From Clostridium sp. (GTDB lineage Bacteria; Bacillota; Clostridia; Acetivibrionales; Acetivibrionaceae), in the NCBI GenBank assembly GCA_012841175.1, contig DUVG01000048.1, positions 1 through 23,354 of the forward strand: a DNA stretch of 23,354 bases, written 5' to 3'. A model generated the notes under the pieces. It was not told the origin of the DNA, made no database searches, and saw nothing but the letters and a program-made list of their open reading frames with translations. Both the position numbers and the translations under genes were made by a program. Within the stretch, counting starts at the first letter, position 1, and every line of letters starts with the position of its first letter. This document shows positions 7,687 to 16,168 of the stretch, in pieces.

Positions 7687-9411
7687 TTATTTCAATATAA
7701 CAATTGAATACTTAGGCATTGATACCACGCCCTCTGACATTGTAACTGCATTTCCATCCACTGATAAGTATCCCCTGATATTTAAATCTATAAGACCCGC
7801 TTCTTTTAATGAAATGTTGGCCGGTTCTGTATTAATATTATAAAGGATTACAATTTCACTGCCCTTATACACCTTTTTAACTGCACTGATATCTTTTGTG
7901 CATAATTCTTCAATTACACTCATATCTCCTCTTGCAATCTCCGGATTCTCATTACGTATTCTCACAGCCCTTTTATAATAGTTATAAAGGGATAGAGGAT
8001 CTTTCATTTGCTCATCTACAGGAGGAAACTTCTGTTCTACAGTGTCTGCATTATCCGGGGGAGTAGTAATTCCCTGGGTATCTGTAACGGACCACTGCAT
8101 AGGCAGACGTTTATTTTCATCTTTGGTTCCCATGCTATTCATACCAATCTCTTCTCCATAATAGACATATGGGCTGCCATTCATAGTCAATAACATACCT
8201 GCTGACATTTTCATTTGATCTTCATCATTGACACATTGAGCAGATATTCTTGTGGTATCATGGTTACTAATAAAAGGAGCATCAATATACGCAGGATTAC
8301 CCCTGCTATATTTCTCATATAAACTAAGCAAAGTTTTAGCAAAACTTTTACCGGAAGAAGCACCTAATTTTCTGGCGGCGCTTGTAATTAATCCATTATG
8401 CTGGGAAAGGGGGAAGTTAAATAAACTTGGGATTCCGCTTTCATAATAAGCTGCTATAGCCGCCTCTTCCTCCCAGACTTCCGCAACAATATAGGCATCC
8501 TCTTTCACACTTTTTACATAGTCTGTAAACCACTTAAGAACTTCAATATTTCTTTCTTTTTCACCGGAATAATATTCTTTTGCCGCATCCAGACGGAATC
8601 CATCCACACCAAGGTCAATCCAGAATTTAGCCATATTCTCAATTTCTTTTCTGACATTTTCATTTTCCAATGCCAAATCCGGCATCTGATCCCAAAAAAC
8701 ACCCTCATAGTACCAATCAGAGGTTCCTGCCTTATAATATGTCTTACTGCCATTGTAATCTTTCGTAAAATGATAGTATCCCACATAAGGGCATGTTTCT
8801 AAATCCGGTTCCTCTCCCTCTTTTAAACTTTCCAGATAAGAAACAGCTTCTATAAACCAGGGATGTTTTGAGGAGGTATGATTGAAAACAAAGTCAATAA
8901 TTAAATGAATACCTCGTTTATGGCATTCTGAAACCAACTTTTTAAAATCCTCTAATGTTCCATACTGAGGATCAATATTGTAATAGTCCGTTACATCATA
9001 TTTGTGATAGGTGGTGGAGGGCATAACAGGCATTAGCCAAATCCCGTTAAAGCCCAGATCTGAATCTGTTGCATCATTACCATCATTAATATAGTCTAAT
9101 TTGGATATAACACCGTTAATGTCTCCAATGCCGTCACCGTTGCTGTCATAAAAAGAGTAAACGAATATTTCATAAAAATTGCGATAGTTATCATCGATTA
9201 TATTTAAATCCTGTACGTAATCATAAGGAACAACCTCTGCCTTAGTATCGTCCTGTGACATTTCCACTTCCGGTGTGATTTCATCCTTCTTTTCCTTTTG
9301 GCTTTCCTCCTGACTTAAGTCAGGGGAATTATTTATGTCAGTTTTTTTACACCCACTTGCTGCCAAAAGTACAATCATAAGACAGCTTATTAATAAAGTT
9401 CTCTTCCTCAT
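7687..9411 (-). CDS. Alpha-amylase family lipoprotein (GH13)
   Basis: A 574-residue protein. The signal peptide MRKRTLLISCLMIVLLAASG ends at a lipobox with Cys21, so the enzyme should be lipid-anchored on the outer face of the cell membrane. A charged linker (about 22-70) leads to the GH13 barrel. Catalytic residues are Asp275 in VDGFRLDAAKEYY, Glu311 in YIVAEVWEEE and Asp385 in FISNHDTTRIS. NGDGIGDINGV near residue 91 is a calcium-loop-like start also common in GH13 amylases of the AmyA/GH13_36 group. It probably makes maltodextrins for MalE. GGAGG lies six bases before the ATG. It follows the pullulanase terminator by only 36 bases, so it is either read through or started from a promoter inside that short gap. 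Confidence 0.9.
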   Translation of the reverse strand: MRKRTLLISCLMIVLLAASGCKKTDINNSPDLSQEESQKEKKDEITPEVEMSQDDTKAEVVPYDYVQDLNIIDDNYRNFYEIFVYSFYDSNGDGIGDINGVISKLDYINDGNDATDSDLGFNGIWLMPVMPSTTYHKYDVTDYYNIDPQYGTLEDFKKLVSECHKRGIHLIIDFVFNHTSSKHPWFIEAVSYLESLKEGEEPDLETCPYVGYYHFTKDYNGSKTYYKAGTSDWYYEGVFWDQMPDLALENENVRKEIENMAKFWIDLGVDGFRLDAAKEYYSGEKERNIEVLKWFTDYVKSVKEDAYIVAEVWEEEAAIAAYYESGIPSLFNFPLSQHNGLITSAARKLGASSGKSFAKTLLSLYEKYSRGNPAYIDAPFISNHDTTRISAQCVNDEDQMKMSAGMLLTMNGSPYVYYGEEIGMNSMGTKDENKRLPMQWSVTDTQGITTPPDNADTVEQKFPPVDEQMKDPLSLYNYYKRAVRIRNENPEIARGDMSVIEELCTKDISAVKKVYKGSEIVILYNINTEPANISLKEAGLIDLNIRGYLSVDGNAVTMSEGVVSMPKYSIVILK

Positions 9412-9446
9412 ACCAATCCTCCAGCTTTAATGACTTCCTTTTATAA

Positions 9447-9484
9447 AAAGAAGTACTGAAATGAGAGCTTTACAGTACTTCTTT
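9447..9484 (-). terminator. Rho-independent terminator after the pullulanase gene
   Basis: AAAGAAGTACTG (9447-9458) and CAGTACTTCTTT (9473-9484) form a perfect 12-bp stem with a 14-nt loop. On the minus strand the stem is followed by TTTTTATAAAA. It lies four bases after the pullulanase stop codon and should end the malE-malF-malG-pulA transcript. Confidence 0.85.
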
Positions 9485-9488
9485 CTAC

Positions 9489-12320
9489 TTATTTTATTTT
9501 CTTCTTTCTCATCAATAGGAATGCTGCCGCTATCACCGCTGCTACAGTCAGTCCGATTGTTGCAAACACAATCACTTTATTGTTCTGTCCATCTTTAGAC
9601 CTAGAAGTATTTGCTTCCTGTGTCTGCCCATTATCAGCGTTATCCGCAGGAGTGTCTGCTTTCTTATCCTCCTGTACCAATACCATTGTGGTTATAGGCT
9701 CTACCGTAATAGTTCCTCCCTTTACGGTCTCAAGAATTTCTATTCCGGCCTGCTGGCCTTTTACATAAACATTCCAATCTCCCTCTGGTATTGTAATGGC
9801 GGAAGTTTCTTTATTGGCATTATAGATAACACATAATGACTTTGCTGTTTCGCCATTCGGGGAATTATCTATAGTATAACCAACTACATTAGGCTCCAGG
9901 CCTTCTAAAAATTTGAGATTCTCCTGAATATCTGCTGTTTTTGTCATTCGAAGAGCACTATGGGCTTTTCTAAATGCAATGAGGCCCTTATAGTAGTTAA
10001 ATACTTCTTTATTCTTAGTTAATGTATCCCACTTTAAACTATTTACAGAATCCGGTGAGTTGTAACTGTTATCAACAAAGGAAGTACCATCATCGGAAGG
10101 TTTACTTCTTAAGAATTCTTCACCTGCCTGGAAGAAAGGAATACCTTGGGATGTCAGTACAATAGCACCGGATAAAAGATTCATTTTAATCCGGTCTTCC
10201 TCTGAATCAGTTTCATTGGATATGGCTAGTTTATCCCAAAGAGTATTATTATCATGAGCAGATGCATAATTAATTGTCTGGGTTGGTTCTTTCGCCCACC
10301 AGGTATCAGAATAGTTAACTAAATCATAATCAATCTGGCTGTTTTCAGTAGAAGCCACTACACCAAATTTAATTGTCTCTTCCATTCCTGTTTTACCATT
10401 CACAAAGCCCTGGTCCATATCTTCAAAAACACTACCTTTAATACCATCCCTGATATCATCACTAAAGGCTCCTATATAAGCATCAAGAGAAGATACGTTG
10501 GCTTTTAATGCCTTCTCTTCATCAGGTAAAGGTGAACCACCTGCGGTCCAGCCTTCTCCGTATATCACTATAGTAGGATCCACCTCATTCAAGGCTTTTC
10601 TAACTTCGTTCATAGTTTGAATATCATGAATACCCATTAAATCAAAGCGAAAACCATCAACATGATATTCCTTTGCCCAATATACTACGGAGTCAACAAT
10701 GTATTTACGCACCATGGCACGTTCGGAAGCAGTTTCATTGCCACAAGCAGAAGCATTTGAAAAGGTACCGTCTTCATTCATTCTATAGTAATAATTCGGA
10801 ACCACTTTATTTAAGTTAGAATCGACACTTGATGAAGTATGATTATAAACCACATCCATAATTACACGTATTCCGTTTTTATGTAAGGATTGAACCATCT
10901 GTTTATATTCATTAATTCTTACTTCACCATGCTCCGGATCTGTGGAATAGGAACCCTCTGGTACATTATAGTTCTCCGGGTCATATCCCCAGTTAAATTG
11001 ATTATCTTCCGGTTTTGATTCATCCACACTGGCATAATCAAAAGAAGGAAGCAAGTGTACATGAGTAATACCTAAGTCAACCAGATAATCCATACCTGTT
11101 TTTTCGCCAGTGGAGGACTTAGTACCAGTTTCCGTAAATGCTATATATTTTCCCTTGTTCTGCATCCCTGAACTTTTATCGATGGAAAAATCTCTTATAT
11201 GCAATTCGTAAATAATAGAATCCGTGGGACTAACCAATGCTGGTTTCTCATCCTGTAAGAATCCATCTGGATCGGTAGAATCTAAATCAATAACCATTCC
11301 CCGCTTTCCATTTACGCCTGCTGCTCTGGCATAAGGGTCTACTGCCTCTTTCGTCACACCATCTACAGTAACGGAATAGGTATAGTAAACGCCGTCTAAA
11401 TCTCCTGGTTTCTCAGTAACCCAAGTCCCCTTTACATCTTTGGTCATTGCTATATTTTCAATATTATTATCTCCTGATCCCTCAGAATATAAATTAAGTA
11501 CTACATCTGAGGCGGTTGGAGCCCAAAGACGAAATGCCGTCTTGTCTTTAGACCAGATTGCTCCAAGGTCATTTCCTTCATAAGTGAAGGCTTCTTCAAA
11601 TTCAGCAGTTGAGAATACCTTAGTATTAGAGATAGACATTTCACCATACCCCTCAAATGCCAATGTGTAGTTTTTTAACAAATCCAGCTCAGTGGACATG
11701 GTAACCCTTGCCCCTAATGCTTCTTTTCCTTTTTCCGATGAAATCTTATCAATGGCATAGGTCTTGCCATCAGCATCTTTTACTGTTATTTTTGATTTAA
11801 TATCCGCTGCCGTACTGTCAAAGGCAGTGGATACTTTAAAGTCAATTGTAGTAGAATTTTCAATTGCTGCTTCCTTAATTTTGGGTGCCAAACTCATATC
11901 CTCCTGGGTATAGCCAAACTCTATCTCGTCCTGAACAACATAAATGTCAATTATGCCATTCTTTGCTTTTTTAATATCTATAAATCTGTCACTCTCCACA
12001 TCTTTCATATCCCAATCATTGGTACTGGTAGAATGACGTACAATAAATCCAACCTGAGTGATGTCATCTTCAACAGCCAGTGTATAGGTTGCTACCTTGC
12101 CAAATTTATCTTCTCCGGTAAATTCATAGGCGGCACCTTCTTTGCCATCAAGCCAGGACCAGATATTCCAGCCCTCATAATCTTCGCCGGATCGATGATA
12201 ATGGACATTAATTGTCAACTCCTGCGCCGCCTTTACAAGGTAAGCCGGCTGGTAAGAACCCAGAATTGTAAAAACTATAAGGATAATTGCTGTGAATAGT
12301 GCCTTAATTCTTTTATGCAT
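9489..12320 (-). CDS. pulA: Membrane-anchored type I pullulanase with CBM41
   Basis: A 943-residue exported enzyme that hydrolyses alpha-1,6 bonds in pullulan, amylopectin and limit dextrins. Order: signal peptide (about 1-31); CBM41 starch-binding module (about 34-138, with YEGWNIWSWLDG and IGF-type IVRH segments); an Ig-like domain (about 145-240); CBM48 (about 250-340, FRLWAPTASDVVLNLY); GH13_14 barrel (about 365-780). The type I signature NWGYDPENYNVPEGSYS is at about 443-459. Catalytic residues are Asp560 in VDGFRFDLMG, Glu589 in IYGEGW and Asp690 in SAHDNN. A polar linker (about 886-914) precedes one transmembrane helix (916-938) and the basic end RKKKIK. There is no LPXTG box, so the protein is held by the membrane and not by sortase. 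AGGGGG lies seven bases before the ATG. It follows malG by 40 bases in the same operon. Confidence 0.95.
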   Translation of the reverse strand: MHKRIKALFTAIILIVFTILGSYQPAYLVKAAQELTINVHYHRSGEDYEGWNIWSWLDGKEGAAYEFTGEDKFGKVATYTLAVEDDITQVGFIVRHSTSTNDWDMKDVESDRFIDIKKAKNGIIDIYVVQDEIEFGYTQEDMSLAPKIKEAAIENSTTIDFKVSTAFDSTAADIKSKITVKDADGKTYAIDKISSEKGKEALGARVTMSTELDLLKNYTLAFEGYGEMSISNTKVFSTAEFEEAFTYEGNDLGAIWSKDKTAFRLWAPTASDVVLNLYSEGSGDNNIENIAMTKDVKGTWVTEKPGDLDGVYYTYSVTVDGVTKEAVDPYARAAGVNGKRGMVIDLDSTDPDGFLQDEKPALVSPTDSIIYELHIRDFSIDKSSGMQNKGKYIAFTETGTKSSTGEKTGMDYLVDLGITHVHLLPSFDYASVDESKPEDNQFNWGYDPENYNVPEGSYSTDPEHGEVRINEYKQMVQSLHKNGIRVIMDVVYNHTSSSVDSNLNKVVPNYYYRMNEDGTFSNASACGNETASERAMVRKYIVDSVVYWAKEYHVDGFRFDLMGIHDIQTMNEVRKALNEVDPTIVIYGEGWTAGGSPLPDEEKALKANVSSLDAYIGAFSDDIRDGIKGSVFEDMDQGFVNGKTGMEETIKFGVVASTENSQIDYDLVNYSDTWWAKEPTQTINYASAHDNNTLWDKLAISNETDSEEDRIKMNLLSGAIVLTSQGIPFFQAGEEFLRSKPSDDGTSFVDNSYNSPDSVNSLKWDTLTKNKEVFNYYKGLIAFRKAHSALRMTKTADIQENLKFLEGLEPNVVGYTIDNSPNGETAKSLCVIYNANKETSAITIPEGDWNVYVKGQQAGIEILETVKGGTITVEPITTMVLVQEDKKADTPADNADNGQTQEANTSRSKDGQNNKVIVFATIGLTVAAVIAAAFLLMRKKKIK

Positions 12321-12360
12321 TTAAAATCCCCCTCTACTGTGCTAGTGGCCATAAGAAGAT

Positions 12361-13233
12361 TTAACCCTTTACCGCACCTGATACACCTTCTACGTAGAAT
12401 CTTTGTATAATTAAGAAAAGAATTGCAATTGGAATGGATATTAATACACAGCCTGCAAAGAACTGGGTATAATAATATTCAACAAACTCTTTCTCTAACA
12501 TGGTCCATAAACCAATGGCAATGGTATAGTATTTTCTATCCTGACCAAGAATAACTTTTGCAAAAATGTAATCTACCCAAGGTGCCATAAAAGAATTCAA
12601 AATAGTAATAACAATAATTGGCTTTGATAAAGGTATTGTGATTTTACGAAATACATCCCATTTCGTTGCTCCATCAATAAATGCAGCTTCGTCAATGGTT
12701 TTGGGTATGGTATCAAAAAAACCTTTTGCCACAAGAAAACCCAGCCCTGAACCACCCGAATACACCATGACCAGTGCTACTAATTTTAAAGGTCCCGCTT
12801 CTAGCATACCAAAGCCTTTCAAAATAAAGTAAATGGCATACATGGACATAAATCCAGGGAACATTCCTAAAATCATGGCAATGTTTAAGAATTTTTTACG
12901 CATTTTAAACCTTAATCTTGACATAACATAGGCTACACATAATACAAAAAACGCAGAGAGAATGCAGGTAAATATAGCCACGATTAAAGTATTTATAAAC
13001 CATCTGCCATATGTTAAACTGCTTGCTTGGTCAAAAAGCTTTTTGTAATTATCTAACGTATAAGCTCTTGGGAAAATATAGCTTTTATATTGTCCGGCTT
13101 CTTCACGAAATGAAGTTAATATTACAAAGAAGATAGGTAAAACCCATATAAATCCAAGAACGGCTAAAAACACATGAACAATAGTATTTGTAATAAATTG
13201 TCTTTTTTTCATAGAAGTTTTTCGTCTCTTCAT
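12361..13233 (-). CDS. malG: Maltodextrin ABC transporter permease MalG
   Basis: A 290-residue inner membrane permease with about six transmembrane helices. The EAA loop that contacts the ATPase is EAAFIDGATKWDVFRKITIP (about 182-201), with IPLS in place of the common LP. The protein ends SGAVKG, a C-terminal motif typical of MalG-type permeases. Its ATG overlaps the malF stop by one base (TAATG), with GGAGG ten bases upstream in the malF end, so the two subunits are translationally coupled. It should form a heterodimer with MalF and take up maltodextrin delivered by the 14697-15992 lipoprotein. Substrate is inferred from the locus. Confidence 0.93.
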   Translation of the reverse strand: MKRRKTSMKKRQFITNTIVHVFLAVLGFIWVLPIFFVILTSFREEAGQYKSYIFPRAYTLDNYKKLFDQASSLTYGRWFINTLIVAIFTCILSAFFVLCVAYVMSRLRFKMRKKFLNIAMILGMFPGFMSMYAIYFILKGFGMLEAGPLKLVALVMVYSGGSGLGFLVAKGFFDTIPKTIDEAAFIDGATKWDVFRKITIPLSKPIIVITILNSFMAPWVDYIFAKVILGQDRKYYTIAIGLWTMLEKEFVEYYYTQFFAGCVLISIPIAILFLIIQRFYVEGVSGAVKG

Positions 13234-14627
13234 TATTGGAATGCCTCCTCATCTTTATAAGAACCTGTATGACGAAAGGTTAGTAACGTCAATGTTGCCA
13301 TTATTATAAATACTAGTATACTGATAACGGCACCAAGGTTGTAATCTTTATTTGTAATTGTCAGTTTATATAACCAGGTAACTAACAAATCTGTTTTTCC
13401 TGCATAATAGTAATCAATTGCTTCAGGACCGCCTCCTGATAGTAAGAAGATAACATTAAAATTATTTATATTACCTGCAAAAGCAGTAATTAAAGTTGGT
13501 GTAGTAACAAATAACATATAAGGTAACGTAATTTTAAAATAAGTAACAAAAGCATTCGCTCCATCTACTTTTGCTGCCTCATATAATTCTTTTGGTATGT
13601 TTTGCAAAATACCTGTGGTTGTTAACATGGTAAAAGGTACGCCAATCCAAATATTAATACAGATAATTGTTATTTTAGCTAACGTAGGATCTGTAAAAAA
13701 CGGAATGGACTGCGTAGCACCGATTACTCCTATATTTCGTAGAATTACATTAACAGGGCCATTGGCATTAAAAATTGTTCTCATGGTAAGTAAGGATACA
13801 AATTGTGGAACTGCAATGGATAGCACAAAGATAAATCTCCAAAAAGCTTTAAATCTAGTACCTTTGCGATTTATCAGCATAGCTAACAACATTCCTAAAA
13901 TATAACAGGTAAATGTAGCAAAGATTGCCCATATAAAGGTCCAGCTAAGTACCGGCCAAAAAGTACTGGATAATTTACTACCTTTTGCAAACATGGCTAT
14001 AAAATTATCAAGTCCTACCCAGTCAAATAAATTACCTGGTGGCTGATGATTTCTATCATAGCTTGTAAATGCAATTAAAGCCATAAAAACCAAGGGAACT
14101 ATAGTAAAGCACAATATTCCTAAAACCGGAACAAATAATAAGGTCTTGTGAAGATTTTGCTCTAATAAGGAACTTAAATCATCTTTAAAAGTTGGAATAG
14201 GTTTTCCAAGCTCTGCCCTTTTCTGATTAGCATACGCACTCCTTACAGAGGTCCTTAAAAATAAAATAAAGCCAAGAATTAGAAATATGGCGACAACACC
14301 ATATAGCAAGCACAACATGGAATTATCCCCTGTTACATACTCATAAATCTGCTTTGTTTCATTAAAAACCTCCTCTTGTACTTTGGTTCCCAATGTTATA
14401 AAGTTTTTAATTGAATCTAAACCAAAACTTATCATGTAATAAATATAAGCAACTTCAACAGACACCATAATTAAACCACGAATAATCTGTTTATGAAGAA
14501 AATTACCTAATCCAAATATTACTGCAGACAGTTTAGTAATTCCATTTCCTTGCATAAAAGCAGTTCTAAAATCTACATCACGTAAAGAAGTATTTATATT
14601 AGAACGCTTTCTCTTCTTGCCAGCCAT
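13233..14627 (-). CDS. malF: Maltodextrin ABC transporter permease MalF
   Basis: A 464-residue permease longer than ordinary sugar permeases. An N-terminal part (about 1-155) with two additional hydrophobic segments (about 48-70 and 104-126) precedes the six core helices, matching the eight-helix MalF plan. The periplasm-facing P2 loop of Escherichia coli MalF is short here. The EAA loop is EAAKVDGANAFVTYFKITLP (about 350-369). GGGAG stands seven bases before the ATG. A 69-bp gap with a strong hairpin separates it from malE, while malG follows with a 1-bp overlap. Function follows from family and neighbours. Confidence 0.93.
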   Translation of the reverse strand: MAGKKRKRSNINTSLRDVDFRTAFMQGNGITKLSAVIFGLGNFLHKQIIRGLIMVSVEVAYIYYMISFGLDSIKNFITLGTKVQEEVFNETKQIYEYVTGDNSMLCLLYGVVAIFLILGFILFLRTSVRSAYANQKRAELGKPIPTFKDDLSSLLEQNLHKTLLFVPVLGILCFTIVPLVFMALIAFTSYDRNHQPPGNLFDWVGLDNFIAMFAKGSKLSSTFWPVLSWTFIWAIFATFTCYILGMLLAMLINRKGTRFKAFWRFIFVLSIAVPQFVSLLTMRTIFNANGPVNVILRNIGVIGATQSIPFFTDPTLAKITIICINIWIGVPFTMLTTTGILQNIPKELYEAAKVDGANAFVTYFKITLPYMLFVTTPTLITAFAGNINNFNVIFLLSGGGPEAIDYYYAGKTDLLVTWLYKLTITNKDYNLGAVISILVFIIMATLTLLTFRHTGSYKDEEAFQ

Positions 14628-14654
14628 AATCCAACTCCCTTTCTTATGATAGAA

Positions 14655-14682
14655 GGGAGCTGCAAGTCATTTGCAGCCTCCC
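14655..14682 (-). other. Stable hairpin between malE and malF
   Basis: GGGAGCTGCAA (14655-14665) pairs with TTGCAGCCTCCC (14671-14682) around a 5-nt loop with one bulged base. It begins about 15 bases after the malE stop and precedes the malF ribosome site. There is no long T run after it on the minus strand, so partial termination or protection of malE mRNA from 3' decay is more likely than full termination. Confidence 0.7.
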
Positions 14683-14696
14683 CATCATATACTATT

Positions 14697-15992
14697 TTAT
14701 TCTACCTTTAATGTAGAAACAAAAGTATCTAATTTTTGCTGTACATTATTTTTATTTAATTCACCACTTCTAATTTCAGTAGCAATACCACCTGCATTTG
14801 CCCAGTATCTTGAACTAAATTCTGCTGATGTAGGTTGCATTACAGATGCTACATTTGCTTCTTCTACAATAACTTTTGCTATTTCATCTGCTTGAACTTC
14901 TTCTGATCCACTGACTTTTAGATTTGTTGGAACCTGACCAGTTTCTTTAAAACGTTGCATTTGCATTTCTTCACTTCCAAGGTAGGTAGCAAAAGCTACT
15001 GCTACAGCAGGGTTTGCTGCATGAGAATTTACACCGATTGCTTTAGAGCCATAAAAACTTTTTAGTTGATAGTCATTTCCATCTGGGTTAAAGGTAGGAA
15101 TTACTGCTACTCCTAAGTCATCCCCTAATGCTTCTTTGTATAAATTATAGTTCCAGGAACCATCAAACCACGCACCGATTCTATGATCTGCTGCTAATTC
15201 AGAAAGAGAAATTTCACCATCAAAGGCTGTTTTTGGATTATTAATTAAGTCAATTAAATAATTTGTTACAGCAACACCTGTTTCATTGTTCCAGTTAGCA
15301 CCAGCTGCAAAATCTGTCTGACTTTCCCCATAGATTGTTAAACCAGCACCATAATACCAAGCACCTAATTTCCAGCCCCCTGCTGATTCAAAATAGAAAT
15401 TGTATACATTGTCAGGAGTTTCTTTTGCCATAATACTTTCAATGGATTTAATATCATTTTCGTCTAAAAGCGTTTTATCATAGTACATAAAGAATGTATT
15501 GTGTGTAAAAGGAATTCCATAGATAGCGTCATCTATTTTTACTGTATTAACAACAGATTCTGCCATAGTTGACTTAACCATTTCTTCCGCAGCACCACCA
15601 AGTCTTGCAATTGCACCTGCATTTACAAGTTCATTCAATTGATCGTTGGCAAAGAAAAATACATCGCCTGCTGCTCCAACATCCTTTAAAATTTCATCTT
15701 TTGCGGTATCTTCGCCCTGTGTTTCAACGGTAAAAGTAATGTTCCATTCTGGATGTAATTCTTGGAAGGACTTTGTCATAGAATCCATTGTTCCGTCCTT
15801 AATCTGATTTTCAGGTGCCCAAATCTTTAATGTAACATCCTCTGCTTTTGTTGAATCAGGAGCCTGTGTTACTTCCTGTGTTCCTTCTGTTTTGTTGTTA
15901 TCTGTTGTTGGGTTTTCTGCCTTTTTACCACAAGCAACTAAAGATGCTACTAATGTGGTAACCATAATTAGACCAATAAGTTTCTTTTTCAT
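14697..15992 (-). CDS. malE: Maltose/maltodextrin-binding lipoprotein MalE
   Basis: A 431-residue extracytoplasmic solute-binding protein. The signal MKKKLIGLIMVTTLVASLVA ends at lipobox Cys21, followed by a Thr/Asn/Glu-rich linker (about 22-55). The mature part begins with LKIWAPENQIKDGTMDSMTK and has the layout of family 1 sugar-binding proteins, including FTHNTFFMYYDKTLL and IGAWFDGSWNYNLY segments. Anchored on the outer face of the membrane, it would feed maltodextrins to MalF/MalG encoded just downstream. AGGAGAGG lies seven bases before the ATG. The 176-bp spacer upstream carries a cluster of short palindromes and direct repeats. The substrate is inferred from the surrounding alpha-glucan enzymes. 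Confidence 0.93.
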   Translation of the reverse strand: MKKKLIGLIMVTTLVASLVACGKKAENPTTDNNKTEGTQEVTQAPDSTKAEDVTLKIWAPENQIKDGTMDSMTKSFQELHPEWNITFTVETQGEDTAKDEILKDVGAAGDVFFFANDQLNELVNAGAIARLGGAAEEMVKSTMAESVVNTVKIDDAIYGIPFTHNTFFMYYDKTLLDENDIKSIESIMAKETPDNVYNFYFESAGGWKLGAWYYGAGLTIYGESQTDFAAGANWNNETGVAVTNYLIDLINNPKTAFDGEISLSELAADHRIGAWFDGSWNYNLYKEALGDDLGVAVIPTFNPDGNDYQLKSFYGSKAIGVNSHAANPAVAVAFATYLGSEEMQMQRFKETGQVPTNLKVSGSEEVQADEIAKVIVEEANVASVMQPTSAEFSSRYWANAGGIATEIRSGELNKNNVQQKLDTFVSTLKVE

Positions 15993-16067
15993 GATTTTTA
16001 CCTCTCCTTAAATTTTTTTAATAACTAAATATGACTATAGGCAACCGCCTTTATCATAAAATGCCTT

Positions 16068-16146
16068 AACAATATGTTTTTACAAAACATGTTTTACATA
16101 CAACATACTTTATTTAAACACGTTGTAATAAACATATGTTTTACAT
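16068..16146. promoter_or_regulatory. Cluster of AT-rich palindromes and direct repeats upstream of malE
   Basis: Two perfect 12-bp palindromes, AAAACATGTTTT (16084-16095) and AAACATATGTTT (16130-16141), lie 46 bases apart. The 11-mer ATGTTTTACAT is repeated exactly at 16089-16099 and 16136-16146, with a close third copy ATGTTTTTACA at 16074-16084. The cluster stands 76-154 bp before the malE start, the right place for activator or repressor sites. It differs from the GGAAAACGGTTTCC operator of the LacI regulator. No clear -35/-10 pair was found. Confidence 0.55.
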
Positions 16147-16168
16147 TTTACTTCAAAATAATTAATAC

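Noticed and set aside
8514..8786. Minus-strand 90-codon frame inside the amylase gene
   Set aside because: It is an out-of-frame shadow of the amylase barrel, which is intact in its own frame.
9580..9660. Possible sortase anchor at the pullulanase C-terminus
   Set aside because: No LPXTG-like motif precedes the final helix; only a polar linker, a transmembrane helix and a basic tail are present.
13597..13905. Plus-strand 102-codon frame
   Set aside because: It is antisense to malF in a hydrophobic coding region, which often yields long antisense frames; there is no ribosome site or family match.
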